In this document: positions 17,263 to 26,605 of the stretch, in pieces
How the letters are laid out: every line of letters begins with the position of its first letter
Position numbering within the stretch: the first letter of the stretch is position 1
Source of the DNA: Savagea serpentis
Lineage (GTDB): Bacteria; Bacillota; Bacilli; Bacillales_A; Planococcaceae
DNA: 64,000 bases
Assembly: GCF_015351395.1 (NCBI RefSeq)
Contig: NZ_JADKPV010000001.1
Coordinates: 62,001 to 126,000 of the forward strand
Reading direction: 5' to 3'
Notes under the pieces: generated by a model
The model's database searches: none
Told to the model about the DNA's origin: nothing
What the model saw: the letters and a program-made list of their open reading frames with translations, nothing else
Program-made: the position numbers and the translations under genes

Positions 17263-18342
17263 TTGAAACAAGATACGTTAAATATGTTTAAAACCTTAAC
17301 AGAATTACCAGGTGCACCAGGCAATGAATACCTCGTGCGCGACTACATGCGTCAAGAGATGGAGCCGCTCGTAGACGACATTATTCAAGACGGACTCGGA
17401 AGTATTTTCGGCGTGCGTAAAAGTGAAAAAGCGGACGCGCCAACGATTATGGTAGCGGGCCATATGGACGAAGTAGGCTTCATGGTAACAGGCATTACAG
17501 ATAACGGCATGATTCGTTTCCAAACGCTCGGCGGTTGGTGGAGCCAAGTGCTTCTTGCACAACGTGTTCAAATTATTACGGATGAAGGACCAGTTATCGG
17601 AGTAATCGGCTCGATTCCTCCACATTTATTAAGCGATGAAGTGCGCAATAAGCCGATGGACATTAAAAATATGTTGATCGATGTCGGTGCGGATGACAAA
17701 GCAGATGTGATGGACAATATGGGCATCCGTCCAGGACAACAAATTTTACCGATTTGCCCATTCACACCGATGAAAAACCCGAAAAAAATTATGGCGAAAG
17801 CTTGGGATAATCGTTACGGTTGTGGACTTGCGCTCGAATTGTTAAAAGAAGTGAAAGACGACAAGCTTCCGAACCATTTATATTCAGGTGCGAACGTCAT
17901 GGAAGAAGTCGGCCTTCGCGGCGCACAAACAGCAGCGAACATGATTAAACCGGATATTTTCTTCGCACTTGACGCAAGCCCAGCGAACGATGCATCAGGG
18001 GATAAAAACCAATTCGGACAACTCGGAGAAGGGTTCTTACTCCGCATTTATGACCGCACGATGGTGACTCACCGCGGACTTCGCGAGTACATTCTCGACA
18101 CAGCGGAAACGAACGACATTCCGTATCAGTACTTCATCTCTCCAGGTGGAACAGACGCAGGACAAGTTCACGTATCGAACGAAGGAGTACCGAGTGCAGT
18201 GATCGGTCTTTGCTCACGCTACATTCATACGCACGCTTCAATCATCCATACGGATGACTACGCAGCAGCGAAAGAAATGATCGTGAAACTCGTCCGTTCA
18301 CTCGACCGTACGACAGTCGAAACGATTAAACAAAACGCATAA
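17263..18342 (+). CDS. ytoP: M42-family metallo-aminopeptidase (YtoP)
   Basis: A 359-residue cytosolic peptidase of the glutamyl/tetrahedral aminopeptidase (M42) family. The metal-site motifs are all visible: AGHMDEVGF near residue 66, WDNRYGCG near 184, the catalytic EEVGLRGAQ near 215, ALDAS near 238 and the terminal [14 protein letters not shown]. The TTG start at 17263 is chosen because GGAGGAGG is 8 bases upstream; a longer in-frame reading from 17221 lacks a site. It probably trims peptides to amino acids with two metal ions. Confidence 0.93.
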   Translation: MKQDTLNMFKTLTELPGAPGNEYLVRDYMRQEMEPLVDDIIQDGLGSIFGVRKSEKADAPTIMVAGHMDEVGFMVTGITDNGMIRFQTLGGWWSQVLLAQRVQIITDEGPVIGVIGSIPPHLLSDEVRNKPMDIKNMLIDVGADDKADVMDNMGIRPGQQILPICPFTPMKNPKKIMAKAWDNRYGCGLALELLKEVKDDKLPNHLYSGANVMEEVGLRGAQTAANMIKPDIFFALDASPANDASGDKNQFGQLGEGFLLRIYDRTMVTHRGLREYILDTAETNDIPYQYFISPGGTDAGQVHVSNEGVPSAVIGLCSRYIHTHASIIHTDDYAAAKEMIVKLVRSLDRTTVETIKQNA

Positions 18343-18348
18343 TTTCAA

Positions 18349-18389
18349 GAAGCACTTTTCATTCAAAATCGGATGAAAGGTGCTTTTTT
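18349..18389 (+). terminator. Terminator of ytoP
   Basis: The stem aagcacttttcattc/gatgaaaggtgctt has a short loop and is followed by six T. Confidence 0.88.
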
Positions 18390-18438
18390 CATTACATAAA
18401 AAGCAATATCACCATTTATCATTTTTCAATGAACATTC

Positions 18439-18468
18439 ACTCACCATTTTTGCGACGGTGAGTTTTTT
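18439..18468 (+). terminator. Second terminator-like hairpin before the RepA_N-like gene
   Basis: The perfect stem actcacc/ggtgagt has an 11-base loop and a six-T tail. It has no gene of its own and reinforces isolation of the next gene from ytoP. The rest of the 250-base gap holds a TATAAT at 18523-18528 without a convincing -35 box. Confidence 0.7.
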
Positions 18469-18592
18469 GTCGTCCGTTCGTTAAAAAAGACGACGTCGGA
18501 TGTCCAAAAATGACACACAAAATATAATCATACAAGTAGAACGATAAAAAATAAGAAACGTCACCGATACGTTTTGAAAGGAATGAACCAAA

Positions 18593-19309
18593 TTGTATCG
18601 ATACGCCTTTTATCAATTGCCGCATTTTTTCTTTACGACAGCGCCGTACGATCAACTTAGTTTACAAGCGAAAGTGATGTGGAGCTTACTTCGTCACCGA
18701 CATGAATTATCGGTGAAAAACGGATGGCAAGATAGCGAAGGAAAAGTGTACGTCATTTGTACGAATGATACGTTAGGGAAATGGCTAGGAATCAAAAGTA
18801 GACAGACGATCGCGAAAGTGAAACGCGAGTTAAAAGCGATCGATTTATTGAAAGAAAGACGAAGAGGAAATAATGAACCGAATTATTTATACGTTTTATT
18901 TCCGAAAAAAGTACAAGGGTTGAACATTACAGATGATTTAGTGGATGAAGGACAATATGAACGACAGAAGAAAAAAGAACAATTGGAAGAAGAAGCGTTT
19001 TACAGTTCAACCGAATTACCGGAGCGCATTCGAGAAACGATTCGCCTTTATAGCCATACTCCTGAAGATGCGAAAAGATATTATGGCATTATGAACGGAG
19101 CGAAACGTAAATTTTCGATGCGAGCGAATTTTCCTGTTCGTTGGGAAGAAGATGAACAATTAGAAAGGGAAGTATGTCGTTCATTCATTCGAGCTGTGCG
19201 ACATATCGAACATTCCGGCAAAGTGAGAAGTCCGTCTGGTTACTTGTATGAAGCGATTTATTTCACGTTATTTAAATGGTTTTCAAGCAACTATCCGCAT
19301 CTTTTATAA
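18593..19309 (+). CDS. RepA_N-like replication-initiator-family protein on the chromosome
   Basis: A 238-residue protein whose first 105 residues match the RepA_N (plasmid replication initiator A) pattern: FYQLPHFFF, then YDQLSLQAKVMW, KNGWQDSEGKVYVICTN, a winged-helix segment LGKWLGIKSRQTIAKVKREL and NNEPNYLYV. Plasmid RepA_N proteins bind iterons inside their own gene. The C-terminal 130 residues are charged and helical and not recognised, and I saw no iterons in the gene. The start is TTG with AAAGGA about 10 bases upstream. No partitioning or mobilisation genes are near, so it is probably a domesticated regulator or a relic. Confidence 0.8.
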   Translation: MYRYAFYQLPHFFFTTAPYDQLSLQAKVMWSLLRHRHELSVKNGWQDSEGKVYVICTNDTLGKWLGIKSRQTIAKVKRELKAIDLLKERRRGNNEPNYLYVLFPKKVQGLNITDDLVDEGQYERQKKKEQLEEEAFYSSTELPERIRETIRLYSHTPEDAKRYYGIMNGAKRKFSMRANFPVRWEEDEQLEREVCRSFIRAVRHIEHSGKVRSPSGYLYEAIYFTLFKWFSSNYPHLL

Positions 19310-19371
19310 AAAAAGAGTCCAGATTGAAGTCGTTCCTTGGAATATAGGAGGTGTAGAAAGGAGGGAGTGCG

Positions 19372-19587
19372 ATGATGCAGTTTCATTTTAAACGTCAAAC
19401 GTTAAAATGCACGTATGAAAATGGCTTGAACGATGAAGGAAAAGAAGTCTTCCGTTCTAAAACATACGCGAACGTCAATCCGGAAGCGGATGCTAAGTCG
19501 TTACGCCAAGTGGCAAATGCTTTGTTTTCATTGAGTGAACGTGCTTTGTTCCAAGTGGAAACGAGCCAGACGTCAGAAATTTATTAA
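19372..19587 (+). CDS. DUF1659-family small protein
   Basis: A 71-residue protein fitting the DUF1659 family of unknown function found in Bacillales and other Firmicutes. It has no membrane segment and a predicted beta-rich fold (FKRQTLKCTYENGL... ending in ALFQVETSQTSEIY). A strong AAAGGAGGG precedes the two consecutive ATG codons at 19372 and 19375; a second AGGAGG lies 11 bases further upstream. It is followed 16 bases later by a DUF2922 gene and then by a YvrJ-type gene, a trio that recurs in Firmicutes genomes. Function unknown. Confidence 0.82.
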   Translation: MMQFHFKRQTLKCTYENGLNDEGKEVFRSKTYANVNPEADAKSLRQVANALFSLSERALFQVETSQTSEIY

Positions 19588-19603
19588 GAAGGAGGAATGA
19601 CTT

Positions 19604-19819
19604 ATGAAAGAATTACAACTCGTCTTTTTAACGTCACTCGGGAAGCGTGTTACGTATGCGATTCCTGATCCCCGCGAGTCGATGACGGAAGAAGAAGTCG
19701 TCGATGTGATGCAGGAAATTATTGCAACGAATGCTTTCCTTATTGATGGCGGGACGTTAACGGAAGCACTTGAAGCGAAAGTGGTCGCGCGCGACACATC
19801 GATTGTTTATGCACGATAA
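19604..19819 (+). CDS. DUF2922-family small protein
   Basis: A 71-residue protein fitting the DUF2922 family of unknown function: KELQLVFLTSLGKRVTYAIPDPR, then an acidic helix EEEVVDVMQEIIATNAF, and the closing LTEALEAKVVARDTSIVYA. AAGGAGGAATG lies just upstream. It is co-transcribed with the DUF1659 gene and closed by a terminator 2 bases after its stop. The two proteins are equal in length and probably form a functional pair. No enzymatic motif is visible. Confidence 0.85.
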   Translation: MKELQLVFLTSLGKRVTYAIPDPRESMTEEEVVDVMQEIIATNAFLIDGGTLTEALEAKVVARDTSIVYAR

Positions 19820-19821
19820 AG

Positions 19822-19862
19822 AAAAGCCGAATGAGAGCCGAGCGCTTTCGTTCGGCTTTTTC
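19822..19862 (+). terminator. Terminator after the DUF1659-DUF2922 pair
   Basis: The stem aaagccgaa/ttcggcttt has an 18-21 base loop that can form a smaller hairpin itself, followed by a T-run. Confidence 0.78.
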
Positions 19863-19890
19863 GATTCATGAATCATGAAGGAGGGATTGT

Positions 19891-20019
19891 ATGACTGAAT
19901 TTATGCAGTTTATCGAGACAATCGGTTTTCCAATCTTCTTATCTTTTTATTTATTGCACCGCATCGAAGAAAAACTGACAGCCATTCATCATGCACTATT
20001 AGAAACGAATCAAAAGTAA
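19891..20019 (+). CDS. YvrJ-family mini-protein
   Basis: A 42-residue protein reading MTEFMQFIETIGFPIFLSF and continuing YLLHRIEEKLTAIHHALLETNQK. It has one hydrophobic helix (about residues 7-22) followed by a charged amphipathic helix, the usual build of YvrJ-family peptides. AAGGAGGG lies 5 bases before the ATG. It follows the DUF2922 terminator and has its own terminator, so it is expressed by read-through or from a promoter I cannot place. YvrJ-type peptides often accompany DUF1659 and DUF2922 genes. Function unknown; a membrane-associated peptide is likely. Confidence 0.82.
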   Translation: MTEFMQFIETIGFPIFLSFYLLHRIEEKLTAIHHALLETNQK

Positions 20020-20024
20020 TTGCG

Positions 20025-20064
20025 AAGCGTAAGTTTCTTCCCTTATGGAGACTTACGCTTTTTT
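20025..20064 (+). terminator. Terminator after the YvrJ-type gene
   Basis: A perfect 10 bp stem (aagcgtaagt/acttacgctt) with a 16-base loop is followed by T. Confidence 0.85.
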
Positions 20065-20077
20065 AAAGTCGACAAGT

Positions 20078-20106
20078 TTGCATACGTTTCGCACTCGCTT
20101 TAAAAT
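20078..20106 (+). promoter_or_regulatory. Sigma-A-type promoter of the lipoprotein-ytpQ-ytpR operon
   Basis: TTGCAT, a 17-base spacer and TAAAAT lie about 30 bases ahead of the lipoprotein start and right after the previous terminator. Confidence 0.6.
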
Positions 20107-20136
20107 GAAAAGACGAATACGTAGAGGAGCGTGCTT

Positions 20137-20715
20137 ATGAATAAGAAGTTAATACTCGGCTTACTGTTAACATTTACATTTCTTCTCGCAGCGTGCAATG
20201 CGACGATAGAAGAAGGAGCGGATGCTGTTTTCGAAAAGATGGATGAACTCGTAAAAGCTCCGATTTTAGAAACGAATGAAACGATCGGTCACTATGCCTT
20301 ACATCTTCCTGAAAAATTTGAAGTGAAGGAAGAAGTGGACGAGTTTAATATTTTATTCGAAAAAGGAAAGAATCCGTACATTTTATTCGTCAATCCGAAT
20401 GAGAATGAACGGAGTAAACAATTGTATGAAACGACGATTGAAAAAACAGAAGGTGAAATTACGAAAGTGTATGAGCAAGACGGTCAGTTTATGTATGTGA
20501 TTGTGACGCAACTCGATGACAATCGTTCGGAACTGACTGTCGGTGTCGGTGGACGGAAATTGACGACGTATGATAAAAACAAAAAGCTCGCTAAAGCGGT
20601 AGATCCTATGGTTCAACTCATTCGCTCGCTTGAAATTGTTGAAGCGGAAGAAGAGAAAAAGCCTGAAGAACAACCGTTAGAAGAGCCGAAAGAAGAAAAG
20701 GATGAAGCAGCTTGA
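20137..20715 (+). CDS. Uncharacterised lipoprotein
   Basis: A 192-residue lipoprotein with a type II signal peptide: basic start MNKK, hydrophobic core and lipobox LLAAC, the cysteine at about residue 20. The body is rich in E and K and ends in an extended acidic tail of repeated EEK/EEP. ATG at 20137 has GAGGAG 7 bases upstream; GTG at 20131 would be too close. Its stop overlaps the ytpQ start by 4 bases. In B. subtilis the thioredoxin-like ytpP precedes ytpQ, and this gene takes that place. No family recognised. Confidence 0.75.
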   Translation: MNKKLILGLLLTFTFLLAACNATIEEGADAVFEKMDELVKAPILETNETIGHYALHLPEKFEVKEEVDEFNILFEKGKNPYILFVNPNENERSKQLYETTIEKTEGEITKVYEQDGQFMYVIVTQLDDNRSELTVGVGGRKLTTYDKNKKLAKAVDPMVQLIRSLEIVEAEEEKKPEEQPLEEPKEEKDEAA

Positions 20716-21530
20716 AACCACTAGAAATTATTGAAGCATTGAAACAAAAAATTGAAATGTCTGATCAACTCGATTGGGATTATAACCGGAAAGAAGAGCG
20801 TGTAAAAATTACGCATCGTGAATGGCATCAAGGGTTAACGCTAGGTATTTCAGAAATTAGCGCCAAAATTAGCGCACGTGGAGTTGAAGCATTAGACGAA
20901 GTCGTCTATATTATTAATGAAACATTTCGCTCGATGGCACGCGAACGAGCGGAAGGGTTTAACGGAGAAGAAGCGGTCGTATTACCAGTCATTCGTTCGA
21001 CATCATTTCCCGAGAAATCAAAAGAAGGTCATCGTTTCATTACGGAATATCATACAGCGGAGACGCGCATTTATTACGCGCTCGATTTAGGCTCGACGTA
21101 CCGTTTAATTGATGAACATGTTTTGACGCAGCTCGGCATGAGTGAAGAACAATTGAAAGAACGTGCCCTATTTAAAGCGCAAGCCTTGCCGATCGAGATG
21201 AAAGAAGATGAAGTGGACGGCAATATTTTTTATTTTCTTAATATGAATGACGGTTACGATGCGACACGTATTTTAAATCGCGCGTTTTTAAAAGAGATGA
21301 GCGAAAAAGTAGAAGGACATATGACGGTATCTGTGCCGCATCAAGACGTGTTAATTATCGGTGATTTACGCAATAATGTCGGCTATGACGTATTGGCGCA
21401 AATGACGATGCACTTCTTTACAGTCGGTACTGTGCCGATCACCTCTCTATCTTTCATTTACGATGAAGGAAAGTTAGACCCGATCTTTATTTTGGCGAAA
21501 AATCAACGAATCGAAGGAGAAGAAAACTGA
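20712..21530 (+). CDS. ytpQ: DUF1444-family protein YtpQ
   Basis: A 272-residue soluble protein of the DUF1444 (YtpQ) family, function unknown. It starts with TTG overlapping the lipoprotein stop (TTGA), with AAAGGATG upstream, so the two are coupled. Recognisable stretches include the N-terminal [16 protein letters not shown] and the C-terminal [21 protein letters not shown], which is followed by a strand/helix pattern. There are no membrane segments or clear catalytic residues. One base separates it from ytpR, as in other Bacillales. Confidence 0.86.
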   Translation: MKPLEIIEALKQKIEMSDQLDWDYNRKEERVKITHREWHQGLTLGISEISAKISARGVEALDEVVYIINETFRSMARERAEGFNGEEAVVLPVIRSTSFPEKSKEGHRFITEYHTAETRIYYALDLGSTYRLIDEHVLTQLGMSEEQLKERALFKAQALPIEMKEDEVDGNIFYFLNMNDGYDATRILNRAFLKEMSEKVEGHMTVSVPHQDVLIIGDLRNNVGYDVLAQMTMHFFTVGTVPITSLSFIYDEGKLDPIFILAKNQRIEGEEN

Positions 21531-21531
21531 T

Positions 21532-22131
21532 ATGAACGTATTTTACAACCGAGCACATTTAGGTGATGTATTAATCATTGATTTAGAAGAAGGAACAGGG
21601 GAACCGACACTTGAAAAAAAGAAAGACGCAGTCCTCATTCGTTTAGGAGACAAACTTGTCGGAATTAATTTATTTAATGCGAGTGAGAAAATGACAATTG
21701 AAGGAGAAGGGCATATTCAATTGACGGAAGATTTCGTAGAACAATTAGAAGCCGTTCTTGAAAAAGAAGGAGTTTCGCATCAATTTGATATTGATCTCTC
21801 ACCAAAATTCGTCGTCGGACATGTTGTCACACGCGAAAAGCATCCCAATGCAGATAAATTGAGCGTCTGTACAGTGGACGTCGGCGCAGAAGAGCCACTT
21901 CAAATCGTCTGTGGAGCAGCGAATGTCGATGCGGGTCAAAAGGTCGTCGTAGCAAAAGTGGGCGCAGTTATGCCTTCTGGACTCGTCATTAAAGACGCAG
22001 AACTTCGCGGTATTCCATCATCGGGAATGATTTGTTCGGCGAAAGAGTTAAATTTACCGAACGGTGAGCAGCAAAAAGGGATTCTCGTATTGGAAGAGTC
22101 AAGACAAGTAGGCGAAGATTTTTTCGCATAA
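21532..22131 (+). CDS. ytpR: YtpR-family tRNA-binding-domain protein
   Basis: A 199-residue protein with a DUF4479-type N-terminal half (about residues 1-90) and a C-terminal EMAP/CsaA-type tRNA-binding OB fold (about 95-199). The second half shows [21 protein letters not shown], then QIVCGAANV, and the glycine-rich [14 protein letters not shown]; this is the domain found at the N-terminus of phenylalanyl-tRNA synthetase beta. Its role is not established. It ends the operon before a strong terminator. Confidence 0.9.
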   Translation: MNVFYNRAHLGDVLIIDLEEGTGEPTLEKKKDAVLIRLGDKLVGINLFNASEKMTIEGEGHIQLTEDFVEQLEAVLEKEGVSHQFDIDLSPKFVVGHVVTREKHPNADKLSVCTVDVGAEEPLQIVCGAANVDAGQKVVVAKVGAVMPSGLVIKDAELRGIPSSGMICSAKELNLPNGEQQKGILVLEESRQVGEDFFA

Positions 22132-22137
22132 TAGAGT

Positions 22138-22173
22138 GCGCTATGTGAGAGAAGTCTCACATGGCGTTTTTTT
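22138..22173 (+). terminator. Terminator after ytpR
   Basis: The stem cgctatgtgaga/tctcacatggcg has the loop gaag and is followed by seven T. Confidence 0.88.
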
Positions 22174-22184
22174 ACGTAACATTT

Positions 22185-22214
22185 TTGAAGTCAATATCGG
22201 AACTATGATAAAAT
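22185..22214 (+). promoter_or_regulatory. Candidate promoter of sftA
   Basis: TTGAAG, an 18-base spacer and TAAAAT lie about 35 bases before the start codon. Confidence 0.45.
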
Positions 22215-22248
22215 AAGTAGATGTCTGAAATTGAAAGAGTGATCATTG

Positions 22249-25182
22249 ATGAGTTTTTTTAATAAAGTGAAAAAAGTATTTCATACTGAAGATGAAAATG
22301 ATAAATATAATGAGCAAGAGCGCGAACAACCTGTCGTTCATGAGACGGTTCGACCGGAAGTGCATGAAACTCCCGTGAAAAAAGGAGGACGTACGAAGCC
22401 TTTTACTTTTCCGTTAGTCGAACGTGAAACCGAAACGTCGAAAGAACGAGTGAAATGGGAAGAGCGTATTCTTTGTACAGATGATATGGAAGGGTTTGTC
22501 CCACGTCCGTTATATGAAAATGAACGTTGGCCAGGGAAACGTCAGAGAACTCAACAACAAGCTTCTTTCGATCGTCAATTATTGCGAAGGAAAAAAGAAA
22601 CGAAGTCGGAACGAAAGCATCAAGTTGCTCCTACCTCTACGGTGAAGCAAAAAGAACATCCGACAGTAAAACCGAGTGTGAAGGAAGAACGAAAACCGTT
22701 TAAATTGAGTGATGTCCCTTCTCCCATTTACGGTTACCAGCAACCGATTCTTACATTGCAAGAGCTCGAAAATGAGCCTTTGCCTTTAAAGGAAGAATGG
22801 CAACAAAAAGAAGACGTAGAGCGACGAGCAAAAGAACCGACGCTAGAAGATGATCGTCCATATGACTCGTATAAAGAACAGACTGTTCCATATGTTAAAA
22901 AACTACAAGCGCGTCGTGTCGCTCGTAGTATGACCGATGAATTACAAGATGAATTACAAGAAGATGCGTCACATATACAACCAGCTTTGGAAACAGGACA
23001 AGAGGAATCTCTAGAACAACCATTACGAGATGACCGTAATAGTTGCTTAGCAGCGCAAGAAACGGATGCAGTTGTAGAAGAACAACGAGCGGCTACTGTC
23101 CATGCGCCACCCGTAAGAGAAATTGCAGCGGAATCACCATCGACGATTACAGAGATGGAAACACTAGAAGACCAAACTTCTTCTGATTCACTAAGTGAGG
23201 AGTCCATTTCTTTCATTCAGGATGAAGTGAATAATCTAGAGGGCGAGCATCAAGAAGAGGTGCTTCCTACTAGTTTAGAAAATATCGATACACAAAATAC
23301 AGAACAACAAAAAACGAGCGAAGAAGAAGCGCTCACTTCGAGTTTAGAAGATGGAGAAGAACCGCATCAATCGGTGAATGAGGGTGAACCGACTATAGAA
23401 GAAGATGCGGCCATCCTTACGTCAGACGAAGCGTGTAATGAGACGGTAGAAGGAGAAGGGATGGACTGGTCGTCTGAGACGCAAGTTGAGCCTTGTGAAG
23501 AAATATCGAAGGATGATTCCGATGAAAGTGCTCAATTGGTTGGAACGGAAGAACAGGTAATGTCGACTGAATCATCGGAACGAATAAAAGCACACGAAAG
23601 TAATCAACCATCGACTATTCCTTTTAATGTCGTCATGTTAAAGTCAGATAAAGAAAAATTGAACAAAAGAGAAATGCTCCAACATCAGGCTACACAATTA
23701 GAAAAATTAGTTGAACGCGCGCAAGAAGATGATCAAGAAGAGATGGAAGAAATGGCAACAGAAATAGTTATCAGTGAAGAACCATTGACAGATTATCAAT
23801 TTCCTTCACTCGATTATTTAACAGAACCGAGTGAGAAGAAGCGCGATGATGTTTGGTTGGATGAACAGGCTGAAATTTTAGAAGAGACGCTTGCGCACTT
23901 TAACATTCAGGCGAAAGTGGAACAAGCGGTTCAAGGCCCTTCTGTTACACGTTTTGAATTGACGATGGAGAGAGGGACGAAAGTGAGTAAAATCCGTAAT
24001 TTAACGGATGATTTAAAGCTCGCTTTAGCAGCGCGTGATATTCGAATTGAAGCGCCGATACCGGGTACGAGTTTCATCGGCATTGAGATTCCAAACCGTG
24101 AGTCACATGCAGTCGAATTGCGAGAAATATTGGAATCAGAACCGTTTCAAAATTCCGAGTCACCATTGGAAGCGGCACTCGGACTCGATATTACGGGAGA
24201 GCCGATTACAATCGATTTAAGCGAAATGCCTCATGGGTTAATTGCAGGAGCGACAGGTTCAGGAAAGTCAGTATGCATTAACTGTATTTTGACGAGCCTT
24301 TTATATAAAGCATCTCCGGATGAACTGAAATTACTTTTAATCGACCCGAAAATGGTAGAGCTTGCGCCATATAACGGCATCGCTCATTTATTGAGCCCGG
24401 TGATTACAGATGTGAAAGCCGCAACGCTTGCTTTAAAATGGGCTGTCAATGAAATGGAAGAGCGCTATCAATTATTTGCGCAAGTTGGTGCACGCAATAT
24501 CGAACGTTACAATGAGATGGCGAAAGAAGACGGACAAGCTCCGTACATGCCATATTTATTAATCGTCATCGACGAATTAGCAGATTTGATGATGATGGCT
24601 CCGCAAGATGTGGAATTATCGATCAGTCGCATCGCTCAAAAAGCACGTGCAGCAGGCATTCATTTACTTATTGCCACACAACGTCCGAGCGTCGATGTCA
24701 TTACAGGAACGATTAAAGCGAATGTTCCAACACGTATCGCATTCAGCGTTTCCTCTCAAATTGACTCACGCACGATTTTAGATCAAGCTGGAGCAGAAAG
24801 GCTTCTCGGTCGAGGCGATATGTTGTACGCAGAAGGAAGTGCACCAGTTCGATTGCAAGGTGCTTTCGTATCCGATGCGGAAATTGAACGAATTATCGAT
24901 CATGTGAAAAGAGAACGCGATCCACAATATGCATTCGGGGTCGATGATTTAATGAAAATTGAAATAGCGGATGAACGTGACCCGCTTTTTGAAGAAGTGT
25001 GCGCCTATTTAATCGATCAAGAAACGGCGAGTACATCGGCTTTACAGCGTCAATTTAACATCGGTTATAACCGCGCAGCCCGCATTATGGAGCAGTTGGA
25101 AGAGCTCCAATTTATCTCTGAACAAAATGGCACGAAACCACGTGCGGTCTTTTTAACAGAAGAACAGCTCAGTCGCCTATAA
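22249..25182 (+). CDS. sftA: Soluble FtsK/SpoIIIE-family DNA translocase SftA
   Basis: A 977-residue DNA pump. The last 460 residues are the FtsK/SpoIIIE motor, with Walker A GATGSGKS at about 667-674, Walker B LLIVIDELADL near 785 and RIAFSVSSQIDSRTIL near 840. A C-terminal winged-helix gamma domain (about 915-977) reads KOPS-type sequences. The N-terminus lacks the four membrane helices of SpoIIIE, which identifies SftA (YtpS). Between them lie about 450 low-complexity residues rich in E, Q and S, longer than I would expect. SftA helps clear chromosomes from closing septa. ATG at 22249 is chosen over TTG at 22246. Confidence 0.93.
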   Translation: MSFFNKVKKVFHTEDENDKYNEQEREQPVVHETVRPEVHETPVKKGGRTKPFTFPLVERETETSKERVKWEERILCTDDMEGFVPRPLYENERWPGKRQRTQQQASFDRQLLRRKKETKSERKHQVAPTSTVKQKEHPTVKPSVKEERKPFKLSDVPSPIYGYQQPILTLQELENEPLPLKEEWQQKEDVERRAKEPTLEDDRPYDSYKEQTVPYVKKLQARRVARSMTDELQDELQEDASHIQPALETGQEESLEQPLRDDRNSCLAAQETDAVVEEQRAATVHAPPVREIAAESPSTITEMETLEDQTSSDSLSEESISFIQDEVNNLEGEHQEEVLPTSLENIDTQNTEQQKTSEEEALTSSLEDGEEPHQSVNEGEPTIEEDAAILTSDEACNETVEGEGMDWSSETQVEPCEEISKDDSDESAQLVGTEEQVMSTESSERIKAHESNQPSTIPFNVVMLKSDKEKLNKREMLQHQATQLEKLVERAQEDDQEEMEEMATEIVISEEPLTDYQFPSLDYLTEPSEKKRDDVWLDEQAEILEETLAHFNIQAKVEQAVQGPSVTRFELTMERGTKVSKIRNLTDDLKLALAARDIRIEAPIPGTSFIGIEIPNRESHAVELREILESEPFQNSESPLEAALGLDITGEPITIDLSEMPHGLIAGATGSGKSVCINCILTSLLYKASPDELKLLLIDPKMVELAPYNGIAHLLSPVITDVKAATLALKWAVNEMEERYQLFAQVGARNIERYNEMAKEDGQAPYMPYLLIVIDELADLMMMAPQDVELSISRIAQKARAAGIHLLIATQRPSVDVITGTIKANVPTRIAFSVSSQIDSRTILDQAGAERLLGRGDMLYAEGSAPVRLQGAFVSDAEIERIIDHVKRERDPQYAFGVDDLMKIEIADERDPLFEEVCAYLIDQETASTSALQRQFNIGYNRAARIMEQLEELQFISEQNGTKPRAVFLTEEQLSRL

Positions 25183-25208
25183 GTTCATTTTAAAATGCTA
25201 GAGAGACA

Positions 25209-25217
25209 TGGTATACT
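25209..25217 (+). promoter_or_regulatory. Extended -10 promoter of murC
   Basis: TGG-TATACT is an extended -10 element about 50 bases ahead of the murC start; the -35 region (tttaaa) is weak. Confidence 0.55.
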
Positions 25218-25263
25218 AAACTAATAAAGACTATGGGAAGTATTGTCCCGGGAGGTTACATTC

Positions 25264-26562
25264 ATGACATTGTTTCATTTTACAGGAATTAAAGGATCCG
25301 GGATGAGTTCGCTCGCACAAATCCTTCACGATTCCGAGCAACGCGTACAAGGATCGGACGTAGACAAATATTTTTTCACAGAACAACCGTTGCGTGAACG
25401 TGACATTTTAATTCAACCATTCAGTGAAGAAAATATTCAAGAAGGGATGACGGTTATCGCGGGAAATGCTTTCCCCGATCATCATCCAGAATTAGAACGG
25501 GCTCGCGCATTAGGAGTGCCCGTTGTACGTTATCACGAATTTTTAGGGAAATATATGGAAGACTACACATCGATTAGTGTCACAGGAACGCATGGTAAAA
25601 CATCGACGACAGGCTTATTATCGCATGTTTTAACACAGGCGAAGCCGACGTCATTTTTAATCGGTGACGGAACAGGAAAAGGTGTAAAAGATTCGACCTA
25701 TTTCGTTTTTGAAGCATGTGAATATAAGCGCCATTTTTTAGCGTATCATCCCGATTATACCATCATTACGAATATCGACTTTGATCATCCTGACTATTTC
25801 CATGATTTAGACGATGTGTTAGATGCGTTCAATACGATGGCACAACAAGTGAAGAAAGGGATTATCGCATGTGGAGATGATTTGAATTTACAGCGTATCC
25901 GTGCAAATGTCCCCGTCGTTTATTACGGTTTTGAACCTGAAAATGACTTCACAGTTCGTCAATTAGAAATGAATGAAAACGGTTCTTCATTTGATGTGTT
26001 CATTCGCAATGAATTTTATGAGCGTTTTACGATTCGTCAACCAGGCAAACATGCGGTACTGAATGCACTTGCGGTGATCGCCATCACACAGTATGAACAG
26101 ATTGATCCAAAACTCGTGCAACAAGGTTTCGACACATTCGGTGGAGTAAAACGACGCTTCTCTGTTACAAAAGTGAACAATCATATTTTAATCGATGATT
26201 ACGCGCATCACCCAACGGAAATATCGGTAACGTTAGCTTCAGCACGTCAAAAATTCCCACATCGAGAAGTAGTAGCCGTTTTTCAGCCGCATACATTTTC
26301 ACGTACAGAAGCATTGTTAGACCAATTTGCCGAAAGTTTGAGTGGAGCTGATCATATTTACATTTGTGATATTTTCGCTTCAGCTCGCGAACAAAAAGGA
26401 AGCTTAACGATTCAAGATGTCGTGAAAGCAATCGATGGTGCGAACTATTTACAATTAGAAGAGATTGAAGCATTGAACGAGCATGGCGAAGCAGTGTACT
26501 TATTTATGGGTGCAGGCGATGTGCCGAAGTATGCGAAAGCTTTTCGCGAACAATTATCGTAA
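25264..26562 (+). CDS. murC: UDP-N-acetylmuramate--L-alanine ligase
   Basis: A 432-residue ATP-dependent ligase adding L-alanine to UDP-MurNAc in the cytoplasm, the first amino acid of the peptidoglycan stem. The N-terminal [13 protein letters not shown] binds the UDP sugar, the ATP loop [10 protein letters not shown] lies at about 108-117, and the C-terminal domain shows [10 protein letters not shown] and [12 protein letters not shown] at 25264 with GGGAGGT 7 bases upstream is preferred over TTG at 25243. Length agrees with Bacillus MurC. Its place after sftA is conserved in Bacillales. Confidence 0.96.
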   Translation: MTLFHFTGIKGSGMSSLAQILHDSEQRVQGSDVDKYFFTEQPLRERDILIQPFSEENIQEGMTVIAGNAFPDHHPELERARALGVPVVRYHEFLGKYMEDYTSISVTGTHGKTSTTGLLSHVLTQAKPTSFLIGDGTGKGVKDSTYFVFEACEYKRHFLAYHPDYTIITNIDFDHPDYFHDLDDVLDAFNTMAQQVKKGIIACGDDLNLQRIRANVPVVYYGFEPENDFTVRQLEMNENGSSFDVFIRNEFYERFTIRQPGKHAVLNALAVIAITQYEQIDPKLVQQGFDTFGGVKRRFSVTKVNNHILIDDYAHHPTEISVTLASARQKFPHREVVAVFQPHTFSRTEALLDQFAESLSGADHIYICDIFASAREQKGSLTIQDVVKAIDGANYLQLEEIEALNEHGEAVYLFMGAGDVPKYAKAFREQLS

Positions 26563-26605
26563 AATCGACAAAATGACTAATTTTTAGTAAAAGATTAGAC
26601 AAGTC

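Noticed and set aside
18437-18655. 72-residue minus-strand frame between ytoP and the RepA_N-like gene
   Set aside because: It crosses a terminator and the start of the RepA_N-like gene, lacks a ribosome site and shows no family features.
22734-23216. Serine-rich 160-residue reading frame on the minus strand inside sftA
   Set aside because: It mirrors the E/Q/S-rich linker of sftA; codon use, lack of a ribosome site and the strong forward gene mark it as a shadow.
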